Of a stretch of 64,000 nt of DNA, positions 1 through 10,900 are shown in pieces (position 1 is the stretch's first letter; each line of letters opens with the position of its first letter). The DNA comes from Channa striata. Lineage: Eukaryota; Chordata; Actinopteri; Anabantiformes; Channidae. The position numbers and the translations under genes were made by a program. The stretch spans positions 5,341,705 to 5,405,704 of the forward strand of contig CM065176.1 of the NCBI GenBank assembly GCA_033026295.1. Direction: 5' to 3'. The notes under the pieces were generated by a model, which worked only from the letters and a program-made list of their open reading frames with translations, was not told the origin of the DNA and ran no database searches.

Positions 1-547
1 CAGCTGGGGGTAATTTCCTTTATTTTCTTCCTCCAGCATCATTCACTAGAAAATGCCCAGGCTAACAGGCAGACAGCGAGGGTACAGGCCCGTATTGACG
101 TGACGAAGCTGACTCACTTAAACACTTTGTGGTGTGTGTGTGTATCGATGCAGAGGTGCACAGGTGGAAGCTGCCATCTGTTCTTACGTCCTCATTAAGA
201 CAAGAGGCCCAGGTTCCCCTTTGGCCTCACACAGCACCTGTGTCAAGTCCAGCTAAACTGAATGAAATCAAATCCGATCAAGTCGCGTCAAAGTACATTC
301 TGCCCAATTCAGCCACGTTTTTCCTAATCGAATCAAGTGAATCCAGGACACGAAAACAAGACAAGACACGGCAAATGAAGTCACATGGCCACATCTGTCT
401 TAAAACAACAGTCAGTCGGACCAGTTGCTTGAATCATCACTCCTGTTCATAACTGTACAGTCCTTTTATTAAAAAACATGTTCCTTGAGGTTTATTGTTG
501 AGTTGCAGAGGGAGGAAAGTACCACAAACAGTAGAAGGACTGTGAGC
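1..547. other. Intergenic sequence, no gene seen
   Basis: I see no coding exon, RNA gene or clear mobile element here. The stretch is rich in short degenerate words of the type aagtcaagtcaa/atcaaatc, which recur at 680-790, and the open frames are short with no recognisable protein. Confidence 0.5.
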
Positions 548-655
548 AGCACAGTGATGGAACAGCTGTTGCTCACACCTCATAGTTAGAAGGTCCCTGG
601 ATCAAATCCACCGGTTGGCTGTGGTCCTTCTGTTGTGCAGTTTGCGTGTTTAAAG
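548..655 (+). repeat. tRNA-derived SINE fragment (5' part)
   Basis: The segment reads like the head of a very common fish SINE-like repeat: a 'cacagtgatggaacagc' A-box-like region, then 'ggtccctggatcaaatcc', which resembles a Pol III B box (GGTTCRAATCC). It continues as 'tgcagtttgcgtg', the start of the usual body. Other pieces of the same family lie at 12820, 34211, 43770 and around 57.3-57.9 kb. Family membership is from memory of fish repeats, not from a search. Confidence 0.5.
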
Positions 656-800
656 ACACCTTGAAAAGAGCTGCCCTTAAATCAAGTCACTTCGAGACAA
701 ACCAACCAACAAATCATATCAGGTCAATCTAACTCAGACCAAGTCAGGTCAAATAAGATAAAACCAATTCTGTTTCAAGTCACGTCACCACCAGTTGGCT

Positions 801-812
801 GCCAATCAAAAT
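801..812. repeat. Target-site duplication, left copy
   Basis: The 12-base word gccaatcaaaat occurs here and again at 3898-3909, exactly bordering the RTE element between them. On this side it abuts the element's (TAG)n-type 3' tail, read on the minus strand. Confidence 0.85.
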
Positions 813-839
813 CTACTACTACTCTTTGGGCTTTTCCCA

Positions 840-2262
840 TCATGGGTCGCCACAGCGAATCATCCTTTTCCACTTTACTCTTTCCTGGGCATCTTCCACT
901 CTGACACCAGCTAACCTCATGTCCTCTGTTAGGACGTCCATATATCTCCTCCTCGGTCGTCCTATCGCCCTCTTGCCTGGCAGCTCCATCTCCAACATCC
1001 TTCTACCAATATATTCACTGTCCCTCCTCTGCACATGTCCAAACCATCTCAATCTGGCCTCTCTGACTTTGTTGGTAACACAGACAACGTGTGCTGTCCC
1101 TCTGATGAGCTCGTTCCTTATTCTGTCCAACCTTGTCACTCCTAAGGAGAACCTCAACATCTTCATCTCTGCTGCTTCCATCTCTGCCTCTTGTCTCTTT
1201 CTCACTGCTACTGTCTCTAACCCATAGAGCAGAGCTGGTCTCACCACTGTCCTGTACACCTTTGCTTTGAGTCTTGCTGACACTCTTCTGTCACACAACA
1301 CTCCTGACACTTTCCTCCACCCATTCCAACCTGCCTGCACTCGCCTCTTCACCTCTTTTCCACACTCCCCATCACACTGAACTGTTGACCCCAAGTACTT
1401 AAACTCCTGCACCTTCTTCACCTCAGCCCCCTGTAACCTCACACTTCTACCTGGATCCCTCTCGTTTACACACATGTATTCTGTCTTACTACGACTGACT
1501 TTCATGCCTCTTCTTTCCAGAGCAAACCTCCACCTCTCCAGCTGTTCCTCCACCTGCTCTCTACTCTCACTGCAAATCACAATGTCATCTGCAAACATCA
1601 TTGTCCAGGGAGATTTCTGTCTGACCTCATCAGTCAACCTGTCCATCAGCATAGCAAACAAGAAGGGACTCGAAGGTGATCCTTGGTGTAGTCCCACCTC
1701 TACCTTGAACTCCTCTGTCTGACCTACGGCACATCTCACCACCGTCATGCTTCTCTCATACATGTCCTGAACTACTCTGACGTTCTTCTCTGCCACTCCC
1801 GACATCCTCATACAGTACCACAGCTCCTCCCTTGGCACCCTGTCATACGCCTTCTCTAAATCCACAAAGACACAATGCAGCTCCTTCTGACTATCTCTGT
1901 ACCTTTCCATCAACAATCGCAAAGCAAAAGTGGCATCAGTGGTGCTCTTACTGCTGCTCACAAATCTCCACCTCCTTCCTAAGCCTGGCTTCCACTACTC
2001 TTTCCCACAGCTTCATTGTGTGGCTCATCAGCTTTATCCCTCTGTAGTTGCTGCAGTTCTGCGTGTCACCCTTGTTCTTAAAAATCGGCACCAGAACGCT
2101 TCTCCTCCATTCCTCAGGCATCTTCTCACTCTCTAAAATCCTGTTAAACAGACTGGTTAGAAACTCCACTGCTGTCTCTCCTAGACACTTCCACACCTCC
2201 ACAGGTACGTCATCAGGACCAACAGCCTTTCCGCTCTTCATCCTTTTCAGAGCCTTCCTCAC
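840..2262 (-). pseudogene. RTE element: reverse transcriptase region, frameshifted
   Basis: Two overlapping minus-strand frames (1948-2262 and 840-1961) together make the polymerase. The first carries the fingers region ending in NYRGIKLMS. The second carries motif A (CVFVDLEKAYDRVP), motif B (LHQGSPSSPFLFA) and the catalytic FADD box (MMFADDIVI), then the thumb and a C-terminal basic tail ending RCGDP just before the stop. The two frames meet near 1950-1961, where a frameshift interrupts the protein. The polymerase copies element RNA into DNA at the nicked target. A shorter frame on the opposite strand at 826-1227 is only its antisense shadow. Confidence 0.87.
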
Positions 2263-2345
2263 CTCATCTGCTCCACAACATCCACATCTTCCTCCCTTCT
2301 TTCCCTGTCATTTTCCACATTCATCAGCTCCTCAAAATACTCCTT

Positions 2346-3806
2346 CTAACTTCTCTGCACACTCTCCTGGCTTGTTAGCACCTTTCCATCTCTGTCTTTA
2401 ATCACCCTTATCTGTTTCACATCTTTCCCATCTCTCTCTCTCTGTCTGGCTATCCTGTACAAGTCCTTCTCTCCTTCCTTCGTGTCTAACCTGTCATACA
2501 GCTCATCGTAAGCTTTCTGTTTGTCCTTTGACACCTCCGTCTTCACTCTGCGCTGCACTTCCTTGTACTCCTGTCTACTTCCCTCAGTCCTTTCTACATC
2601 CCACTTCCTTTTAGCAAACCTCTTCCTCTGGATGCAGTCCTGTACGTCCTCATTCCAACACCAAGTGTCTTTTTCTTCTTTCCTCCTTCCACATGACACA
2701 CCAAGCACCTTCCTACCCGTTTCCCTGATTATCTCTGCTGTAGTTTCCCAGTCATCTGGAAGCTCTTCCTGACCACCCAAAGCTTGTCTCAACTTCTGCC
2801 TGAATTCCTCACAAGTTTCTTCCTTCTTTAGCTTCCACCACTTGGTCTTCTTTTCTGTCTTACCTCTCTTCTTCTTCCTGACCACTAGAGTCATCTTACA
2901 CACCACCATGCGGTGCTGTCTGGCTACACTCTCTCCTACCACCACTTTACAGTCACTAACCTCTCTCAAATGACCTCGTCTACATAGGATGTAGTCCACC
3001 TGTGTACTCCTACCTCCACTCTTGTATGTCACTCTATGTTCCTCTCTCTTCTGGAAGTAAGTGTTGACTACAGCCATTTCCATCCTCTTAGCAAAGTCCA
3101 CTACCATCTGTCCTTCTGGATTCCTGTCCTTTACACCAAACCTGCCCATTACCTCCTCATCACCTCTGTTCCCCTCACCAACATGCCCATTGAAGTCTGC
3201 TCCAACAACTACTCTCTCTCCTCTGGGGATACTCTCTACAACCTCATCAAACTCACTCCAGAATCTCTCCTTCTCTTCTAACCCACAGCCAACTTGTGGA
3301 GCATACCCACTGACTACGTTCACCATCACCCCTTCGATTTCTAGCTTTAGGCTCATCACCTTGTCTGAGACTCTTTTCACCTCTAGAACATTGTTCACAA
3401 ACTCCCCCTTCAGGATGACTCCTACTCCGTTTCTCTTCCTATCCACACCATGGTAGAACAGTTTGTATCCTCCTCCAAAACTACGTGCTTTGCTGTCTTT
3501 CCACCTCGTCTCTTGCACACACAGTACATCCACCTTCCTTCTCTCCATCATGTCTGCCAGCTCTCTACCTTTCCCTTTCATTGTGCCAACGTTTAGAGTC
3601 CCTACTCTCAGATCTAAGCTCCTGCGTTTCCCCTTCTCTCTCTGACCGTGAACCATTCTGCCTCCTCTCCTTCTTCGACCAACAGTAGTCCAATTTCCAC
3701 CGGCACCCTGTGGCTTAACAGCACTGGTGGCGGTCGTTGTTGACCTGGGCCTCGACCGATCCGGTATGAAAGTGGTATGGATGACTCGCATGGTTGTACT
3801 TGGCAA
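2346..3806 (-). pseudogene. RTE element: endonuclease region of the ORF
   Basis: A 486-codon open frame. The first about 70 residues are basic and low complexity. From about residue 67 it shows an exonuclease-endonuclease-phosphatase fold: LNVGTM, then LCVQETRWK (catalytic Glu of the QETRW motif), VSGYAPQVG, GADFNGHVG (the D.N motif) and a TQVDYILCRR segment near the end of the domain. In a working element this domain nicks target DNA to prime reverse transcription. The frame stops just before the polymerase part, where an intact element would continue in one ORF, so at least one frameshift separates them. Confidence 0.85.
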
Positions 3807-3897
3807 GATTGTACGCCGGATGCCCTTCCTGCTGCAACCCTCTCTATTTATCCGGGCTTGGGACCGGCACAGAAGTTACTGGCTTGCAACCCCTGTG

Positions 3898-3909
3898 GCC
3901 AATCAAAAT
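3898..3909. repeat. Target-site duplication, right copy
   Basis: Second copy of gccaatcaaaat, identical over 12 bases to 801-812, abutting the 5' end of the minus-strand RTE element. Confidence 0.85.
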
Positions 3910-4789
3910 GAATTAAAGGACCAAAACATTAGAACAACTTTTTTAACCAATTAGATTGTGCGCATGTGCTTAATGAAGTGGGCAGGTGGTGTACATGCCC
4001 TTTTGCTTCTCCTTCTATTCCTTCTATGCACTTATTTCTGACTGTGACTCCGGAAAACTAGCACAGAAATCAAAAATGTCATTTACAGTCAAATGTCCCA
4101 AACTGTTGTAACTGGATGGTAAACGCTCATAGAAAATTGCTCAGTGAACCCGACTGAAACTGTGTAAAATAATTAGATTTTACTGTCAGGCATTTCAGTA
4201 ATAACATGGCTGCTCTGGCATGAACCAGCTTTCACAAGCAACACCTGCATCTGCTGCAAAGCCTCATTCACAGTCCTCCTCCTGTGTGCAGCCTGATCTG
4301 CAGAACAATCCTGTGGGAACAAATGCTGCTTGTCCCATGACTCCACTGAAATATTTTGGTGGGTCTGGCTCCTAGGGAAAAAAACAAGGGGTGGGGGGGT
4401 CTTTTTCACCCCCAGTTTGAGGGGAGTTCTAAATACAATGTGAATCTGGAGCTCATGGTTTCATGAATGGCTTGGCAGGATGTGAACCAGCACAAGTGGA
4501 GAACTTGTGATGAAATGTGTGACTGCCCTGCAATGCCCCAAGGTGGAGAAGATGATGACACAGTAGCCTGGGCTCTTTGCTAACCTTCTCCGATGAACAA
4601 AGTCTTCTTCAAGTCATCTGCATTCTTTACTGGAGGCACATGCACACACAGAAAGAATTAAATAAGATAAATCTGTAAAATTCACCCAAATTCATGCCCT
4701 CATTCATGTGTAGTCTGCACCCTGGGGTGTCTCACAAAAGCAACAAAGATTAGCAGTCAGGAGTGACTGGTGGGCAGAGCAGTCATGTG

Positions 4790-4854
4790 CTGTGTGTGTG
4801 AGTGTGTGTGTGTGTGTGTGTGGTCACCTGATACAAAAGTGTGTGTGTGTGTGT
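4790..4854. repeat. GT microsatellite (two runs)
   Basis: Dinucleotide GT runs at about 4790-4822 and 4839-4854, separated by a short unique spacer. Confidence 0.9.
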
Positions 4855-5624
4855 CTTTTTGGCTTTTGTGAATCTTTGTAGACGCTGAGAAGGAAAATGA
4901 ATATCACAGCACGTTGACGGATGGTTGGAAAAGCCTGATAGCCACAGCAGGAATATGGCCTTGAAATCATGCGTCACTTCCAGACATTGCCATGAACAGA
5001 TATGAAATAATTACAAGTGATGGAGATAAGGACAAATGGCGATAAGACTTTCCATTTTACTAGAGTGGGGGCGAGCAGAAGACGGAAATGAGACCTTTAC
5101 ATGTATCAGTGATGTGGCTGACACGTTTAATTTTGCTGTGGACAACAGGTCTATTCATCAGTTCAATATCCCCTTTCCACAAAACAGGCACAATTTTCAA
5201 ACATTGTTCACTAAAATATTTCTTTACATTATCAAAGTATAATAAACCACAAATGTTGCATAATATGTGTTTCTGTGCTGCTGTGATTGAAGTTAAGTAC
5301 AAAGGCTCAGAAAGACGTGAGACACACTCAGCTGCCCTCTTCTGGTAACACTGAGAACTATAAAATCAAAAGCCCTTAACTCCATGTGCAAATCTCCACG
5401 ATGTTTCATGTAAGGCTGTGAAAAGGCCTGAAATCGTTTTAGCATCGCCTCATCAAAGAATCGAACAAACATTGCATGAAGGTGTCAGGACGCTGCTCAT
5501 TATCACCCATTGTTTCCACGCGTCACATTCCACATACTCACGATTACAAACGTTCAAACGTGAAATACATATGTTACTGCAACGCACACTAGAACATGAG
5601 GTGACCGCTTAGTACTACTGTAAA

Positions 5625-5653
5625 TCATCATCATCATCCTCATCATCATCATC
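5625..5653. repeat. CAT trinucleotide microsatellite
   Basis: About nine CAT/CCT units in tandem with one interruption. Confidence 0.85.
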
Positions 5654-6949
5654 GTGGGCTTAATGTCCGGCTACAATCACTTGCAATTCTTTTTTTCTAA
5701 AATGCAGCACAGGCTCACGAACCAAGACCAGTGACCAAAGTTTATCCCTCAGGTGAAAATCATTCAAGTTCCTTACATGTTTTCTTGCATTGGCAAACAA
5801 CACAAATCAATCAGATACACGCATGACTTCACATGGAAACCTAGATCTCTCCCTATTTTTGTCTGTGAGTTACAAGATAAAAGCTGCACTTTGTAGCTTG
5901 TGTCAACAGTCTATACATACACACACACTCTGTAAATATGAACACACTGTAGATGGAGGGTTCGGACTATGAACTGCGTAACTGCCAACAACCATTTCCC
6001 AATCCTAACATATACATTGAGTGTAAAATACTTTTACAGCAATCATAAACGTCGATGTTTGTTGATATTTTGAAACAGTTTGCATTTAATCTGTTCCACT
6101 TACATATAAGAGAGGGGCAGAATATTAGAAAGAGCCCTGAATTCACAAACTATTCTTTTACAGCTCAAACATTTGCTTAAACACACACACACACCCATTG
6201 TCCCATGGTATCACAAATCTGGGGCTGCGCTGGTCCCAGGTTTTGACCTGGAACCAGCAAATATGGGCAGTGTAGTAAGGACCATGTGTGGCATGGTGGA
6301 GGAGGACACTCACACAATAGACAAAATACCCCCTCACACTGCCCAGGTACGTTGATGACAGCCCTGTGTCCTGTTACATTACTGCCATTTTAGTTTTGGT
6401 GAGACTGAAGCCACTGGAGAATTGTTTGAGCATCCATCTCTGATGTTCACTAAATTCGACAGACACCGATCAGTCAGTTTGGTACAGTGCAATACTCCTG
6501 ACTGTGTCTCTGTAAGTTGATGTGCTGGAAAAAGTAGCACACAGACATGCTGCAGATCTTTGACTCTGTTTATTTCACATGTTGGACATGTTGCAATGTT
6601 GACCGGCTTGCGACATCTATATTGCTGAACATTGTTGCATCATTTTAGACATGATCTCTTATCTTCACAGGGCTAAAGACGTTGTTGACCACATCCTTAT
6701 TTAAAATAGTCATTGTCTTTCTTTCTCAATAAACATACAACCTCGTCGTCCATAATATATATGTCTTTCAACTCAGTTTTTGCAGATTCAACACTGGAAA
6801 TAAAGTACAAAATAGCTTTTACCAGTTGGCTTTAATGTACTTCTAACCATGATAACTCCCCACCCTGTGGCCATTCATTCCTACAAAGCTCTGCTGTAAA
6901 TGGGTGACTTACAGTTACATATGTTCATACATATAACCATCAGACATAA

Positions 6950-7340
6950 CATCATGACTAGCCACCTAATATTGAGTGGGCCTCTTTTTGCCGCATAAAC
7001 AGCTCAGTGACCTATCGCCATGGGCTCCTCTGGACCTCTGAAGGAACGCTGTGATATCTGGCACCAAGCCGCCAGTAACAGATCCTCAAAGTCCTGTAAA
7101 TTGCGAATTGAGGCCTCCATGCATCTGACTTGTTTTTGTTTTTCCAGCACATCCCACAGATTCTTGATTGGATTGAGATCTGTAGAATTTGGAGGCCAAC
7201 TCACAATCATGAACTATTCAGCAGTTGAGTTTTTAAACCATTTTCTGCAGTGTCACAGGGTGCATTATGCTGCTGGAAGGGTCCCTGCCATCAGAAGAAA
7301 ACTGGATTCATCAGAGCAGGCCAGAAACCAGAGAAAGTAA
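6950..7340 (-). mobile_element. Tc1-like DNA transposon relic (transposase 3' part)
   Basis: On the minus strand 7004-7210 encodes a stretch with SWPPNSTDLNPIKNLWDVLEKQ, closely resembling the C-terminal catalytic region of Tc1/mariner-type transposases (WP..SPDLNPIE.LWD). The final acidic residue of the DDE triad, normally Glu in NPIE, is Lys here, so catalysis would be lost. Homologous-looking sequence continues to about 7340 with the frame broken. This is a decayed fragment with no terminal repeats seen. The superfamily call is from motif recognition; the named family is unknown. Confidence 0.6.
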
Positions 7341-7670
7341 ATGAGTAAAGTCCTTACTCGTTGTGGAGTGGAGTTTTTAGTTGTTTTGTGCTCCGAGCAT
7401 TTGCAACAATCTGCATGTGGATGTCAGAACAAGAGAAATCTTCGTGTTTTAAAAACCCATCTCTGCAGCTTGTATTTTGATTTAAATATTTTATGTGCAA
7501 TATTCATTTATTGCATTTATAATTTATTTTATAATTTTTATCTCTTGCTACTGTTTATTTATATGCTTTGTAGACAGGGAATGGCACTAATGAGGGTTAT
7601 TTCAGAGCACAACAAGCTGCTTTTTGCAGGACAGAGCTCAGTGGCAGATCCTGAAGCTGTTCCATGTGTC
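7341..7670. other. Gap between transposon relic and KLHDC4 promoter
   Basis: AT-rich DNA without a recognised gene. A short plus-strand stretch at about 7437-7480 could encode RVLKTHLCSLYFD, reminiscent of the C-terminus of L2/CR1-type LINE proteins (LKTHLF.LAF), but it is too short to call. Confidence 0.4.
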
Positions 7671-7675
7671 CTCCG

Positions 7676-7880
7676 ACACACAAGGGGGCGCCGTTCAGTC
7701 TCTGCGCTGATCCAACGTCACGTTTTGTTGCCGGAAGTGAATCTCAATCGCTGGCGAAGGAAACGGAGACGGCACGCGCTTGTGTTTGGATTTGCATGTG
7801 GCACTGATTTCAGTCAAACAGTGAATTATAAAAAAAACTACAGTCTTTAAAGAAACAAGTGATTTTCTACCACAGCAACA
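7676..7880 (+). promoter_or_regulatory. KLHDC4: Probable KLHDC4 promoter and 5' UTR
   Basis: Just upstream of the KLHDC4 start codon the sequence becomes GC-richer. It contains an ETS/GABP-type site CCGGAAGTG (7731-7739), a CRE-like ACGTCACG (7715-7722) and a CAAGGGGGCGCC word (7681-7692) that partly resembles a CTCF core. No TATA box is evident. Such ETS-driven, TATA-less promoters are typical of broadly expressed genes. The transcription start is not visible from sequence and probably lies between about 7740 and 7860. Confidence 0.5.
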
Positions 7881-7979
7881 ATGGGCAAAAAGGGTAAGAA
7901 AGAAAAGAAGGTGAAGGGAGCGGAGAAGACAGCTGCCAAGATGGAGAAGAAAGTTTCCAAGAGGTCTAAACGAGAAGAG
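7881..7979 (+). CDS. KLHDC4: KLHDC4 coding exon 1
   Basis: 33 codons, Lys-rich (MGKKGKKEKK...KRSKREE), almost the same as the human N-terminus as I remember it. Start chosen because it matches the family; the donor is GAAGAG|GTAGCA. The phase at the end is 0. Confidence 0.93.
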
Positions 7980-10900
7980 GTAGCACGTCGCGTTAGCGTC
8001 AGATGTAAACATTCGCACGTTTCACGGCACAGTGAAGATTTGTAGCTAAATGTTCCATTTTGCAGCTTTTCCCGTACAGACACATGTTAGCTAGCTAGCT
8101 AGCTGTCCACACATTTGCTTATTACAAGTGAAAGCCAAATCCTCTTAGCATAAAAAGGTAAAACGATATTGCCCATCATGTTTCAACATCTTCTGACAAT
8201 CACTTCCGTCTTTATGTCTTTGTCCTTTTTCCTCCTTCCTTCCACTGTCTCCAGGAGGATTTGGAATCGCTGATTGCTGAGTTTCAGAATCTGGATGCAA
8301 AGAAAACCCAGGTTGTAGAAACATCTTGTCCACCTCCATCATCAAGGTGAAAAACTTCTTCACTTTCTTCAACGTTTACAGCAGATTGTGAAATGTCTTG
8401 CAGCCAGACAAACGCATACAGACCTGACTGTGAATCATAATAAAAAAACCACAAACATCTAACATAAACAACATGTGTCTGTAGCTCACGTAATATCAAT
8501 CTTCTGCTACAACATCCCGTCCTGATTCATCCAGTTAAAAATAGTGAAGACACCATCATCTTCCACTTTGATCTTCTTTGTATGAAATATGATGCATTGT
8601 GGCATTAGAGACAAACGTAGTCCTTATCCTGTGAGACCTGGTCTTTAAAAATGTGACACTTCATCCAGGGGGGAGAAGCTAGAAACTTGAATATGTGAAG
8701 AAGCCTGTTCCTGAGATGACCAAACTAAATAATTACAGAAAATATTATGAGTGGCTTTATAATAAAGCTGTAAATCATTTTTTTCCACGTACAGTCTCTG
8801 TTTGGTGCTTAGATTGCTTGGTGTTATTATGCTAAAATTTTGAGGCTGTTGATGTTGATCATGTTTTTTTGTATTTTAGTTTAGCTTGTTAAATTTAACA
8901 TTTTCTAAATTGCATTAAATGCAAAGTTCCAACTATAACTGAAGAATATTATTAGTTTTGGAGGCATTTATCTATAAACCATCTTTATATATTAAACTTA
9001 ATTATGGTTATTATGGAAAGGTAGAGAGCTGGCAGACATGATGGAGAGAAGGAAGGTAGATGTACTGTGTGTGCAGGAGACGAGGTGGAAGGGCAGCAAA
9101 GCACGTAGTATTGGAGGAGGATACAAACTGTTCTACTCAGAGATGAAGATGTTGAGGTTCTCCTTAGGAGTGACAAGGTTGGACAGAATAAGGAACGAGC
9201 TCATCAGAGGGACAGCGCACGTTGTCTGTGTTAGCAACAAAGTCAGAGAGGCCAGATTGAGATGGTTTGGACATGTGCAGAGGAGGGATAGTGATTATAT
9301 TGGTAGAAGGATGTTGGAGATGGAGCTGCCAGGCAAGAGGGCGAGAGGACGACCAAGGAGGAGATATATGGATGTTCTAACAGAGGACATGAGGTTAGCT
9401 GGTGTCAGAGAGGAAGATGCTCAGGATAGAGTGAAGGGGAAAAGGATGATTCGCTGTGGTGACCCCTGATGGGAAAAGCCGAAGGAGAAGTAGTAAAATC
9501 AATTATGGACCTCAAGTTGGTGCTATTTAACCTCATTGTAGAACGCATAGGACAGTCATTAAAATGCTCAGGATACATAGTTTGGAAACCATTTACAAAT
9601 TTCAATGGCCATAAATATCCTAGCTGTTGACATATTTCCATCTTCCATGACTGAGCAACAGTGCATCTTTGACACCCTGTTCAGTGTGGTTGCAGGGGTC
9701 CTGACATTATACACCAGTCTGTCAGCAATGGTAGAAGGATAGACGTGTCTTAGTTTGTGGCATCTCTTGTTTTTCATTTAGACTGAATGCATCTCTCTCT
9801 GCCCATCCTGAGAAAGATGAACTTATTCTGTTTGGAGGAGAATACTTCAACGGAAAAAAGGTAATTAATGACGATACCTTGCTGAATGAGTTGGTAATTT
9901 GATGATTTTACATGGCGACATTTAATCCTGTCATGTCACAGTCCTGGAGAGGAGTGTGCAGAAGTAATGGTTGATTCTGTAACAGGGATGTTGTCTTTGT
10001 TCTATAAATATGCGTTAAAATGAGTTGTGTTATTTTACACATAGTCACAATTTTACAAACTCTGCACATGCGTGTGTTTTCTTTCTTTTCCAGGTTTTAT
10101 CAGTGTTCTGCAGGAGATATTTTTCTGTATGCATTGAGAATGTAAAAATGTGTGGCTTGTTTTTGCAGACATATTTGTACAACGATCTGTTTTTCTACAA
10201 CATCAAGAAGAACAGCTGGGTTAAATCAGACATCCCCAACCCGCCTCCACCACGCTGCTCTCACCAGGTAAGCCTACAGTGTGGATGCTCAGGCCTGCCA
10301 GTTATCTGCTCATTCTTCATTCTTTTCGTGTGTGATTCTTCCACAAGGGGGCAGACTGCTGTTGCATAGATCAGCTACAACTTTGAAACTCTATCAACAA
10401 TGTCATCAGGGCTTGACTGCCTGTTGCAAGCAAGCCAATTAAATCTGAGGACATCAAACCTCCTTATCTCAGTCTGTGCATGCAGCCTGCTTTTTCTGCT
10501 CCATCTCACGACTCCCTCCTTTCCTCCCTTCAGGCTGTGGTCATTCCACAGGGTGGGGGCCAGCTCTGGGTTTTTGGTGGAGAGTTTGCTTCTCCAAACG
10601 GGGAGCAGTTCTACCACTACAAAGACCTCTGGGTGCTGCACCTAGCTACACACACGTGGGAGAACATCAAGTACGTTTACAGGGTCATAACAATGGATGT
10701 AATAATAAACTAATGGCTGTATGTAGGTGGCTATAAATACTCTTTTATCAATGATAAATGATGGAATCCCATTTAAGCAATCCTGTCATGTAATGTATTA
10801 ACCAAATCATAAAATAATTTAAATGCATAGCTTCAAAAGCTCCAGCTTTATTATACAAACAGTATGTACAATATCTTATGCACTTTGTGACTATTGTGTT

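Larger units (their letters stand above)
813..3897 (-). mobile_element. RTE-clade non-LTR retrotransposon, nearly full length
   Basis: An approximately 3.1-kb minus-strand LINE with an apurinic-type endonuclease region (2346-3806) followed by reverse transcriptase (840-2262). It ends in a short TAG-repeat tail at 813-824 and is bordered by a 12-bp duplication (801-812 and 3898-3909). The endonuclease resembles the one that databases often label 'craniofacial development protein 2-like', a known RTE-derived annotation. The coding region is split over three frames (breaks near 2262-2346 and near 1955), so this copy is dead, but the intact duplication and few breaks suggest a fairly recent insertion. 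The clade is assigned by recognition (RTE, Rex3/Expander-like); the exact family is not certain. Confidence 0.88.
3910..6930. other. Intergenic sequence, no gene recognised
   Basis: Three kilobases without a convincing exon. It holds GT microsatellites at 4790-4822 and 4839-4854, a (CAT)n run at 5625-5653, a short CA run near 6181, and otherwise AT-rich single-copy-looking DNA. The open frames are short, overlap on both strands and match nothing I recognise. Confidence 0.5.

Noticed and set aside
826..1227. Plus-strand 133-codon open frame
   Set aside because: It is the antisense shadow of the RTE reverse transcriptase, as are the frames at 2048-2401, 3036-3456 and 3463-3688.
7437..7480. Possible LINE C-terminal peptide (RVLKTHLCSLYFD)
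   Set aside because: Only about 13 residues of resemblance, with no flanking LINE sequence.
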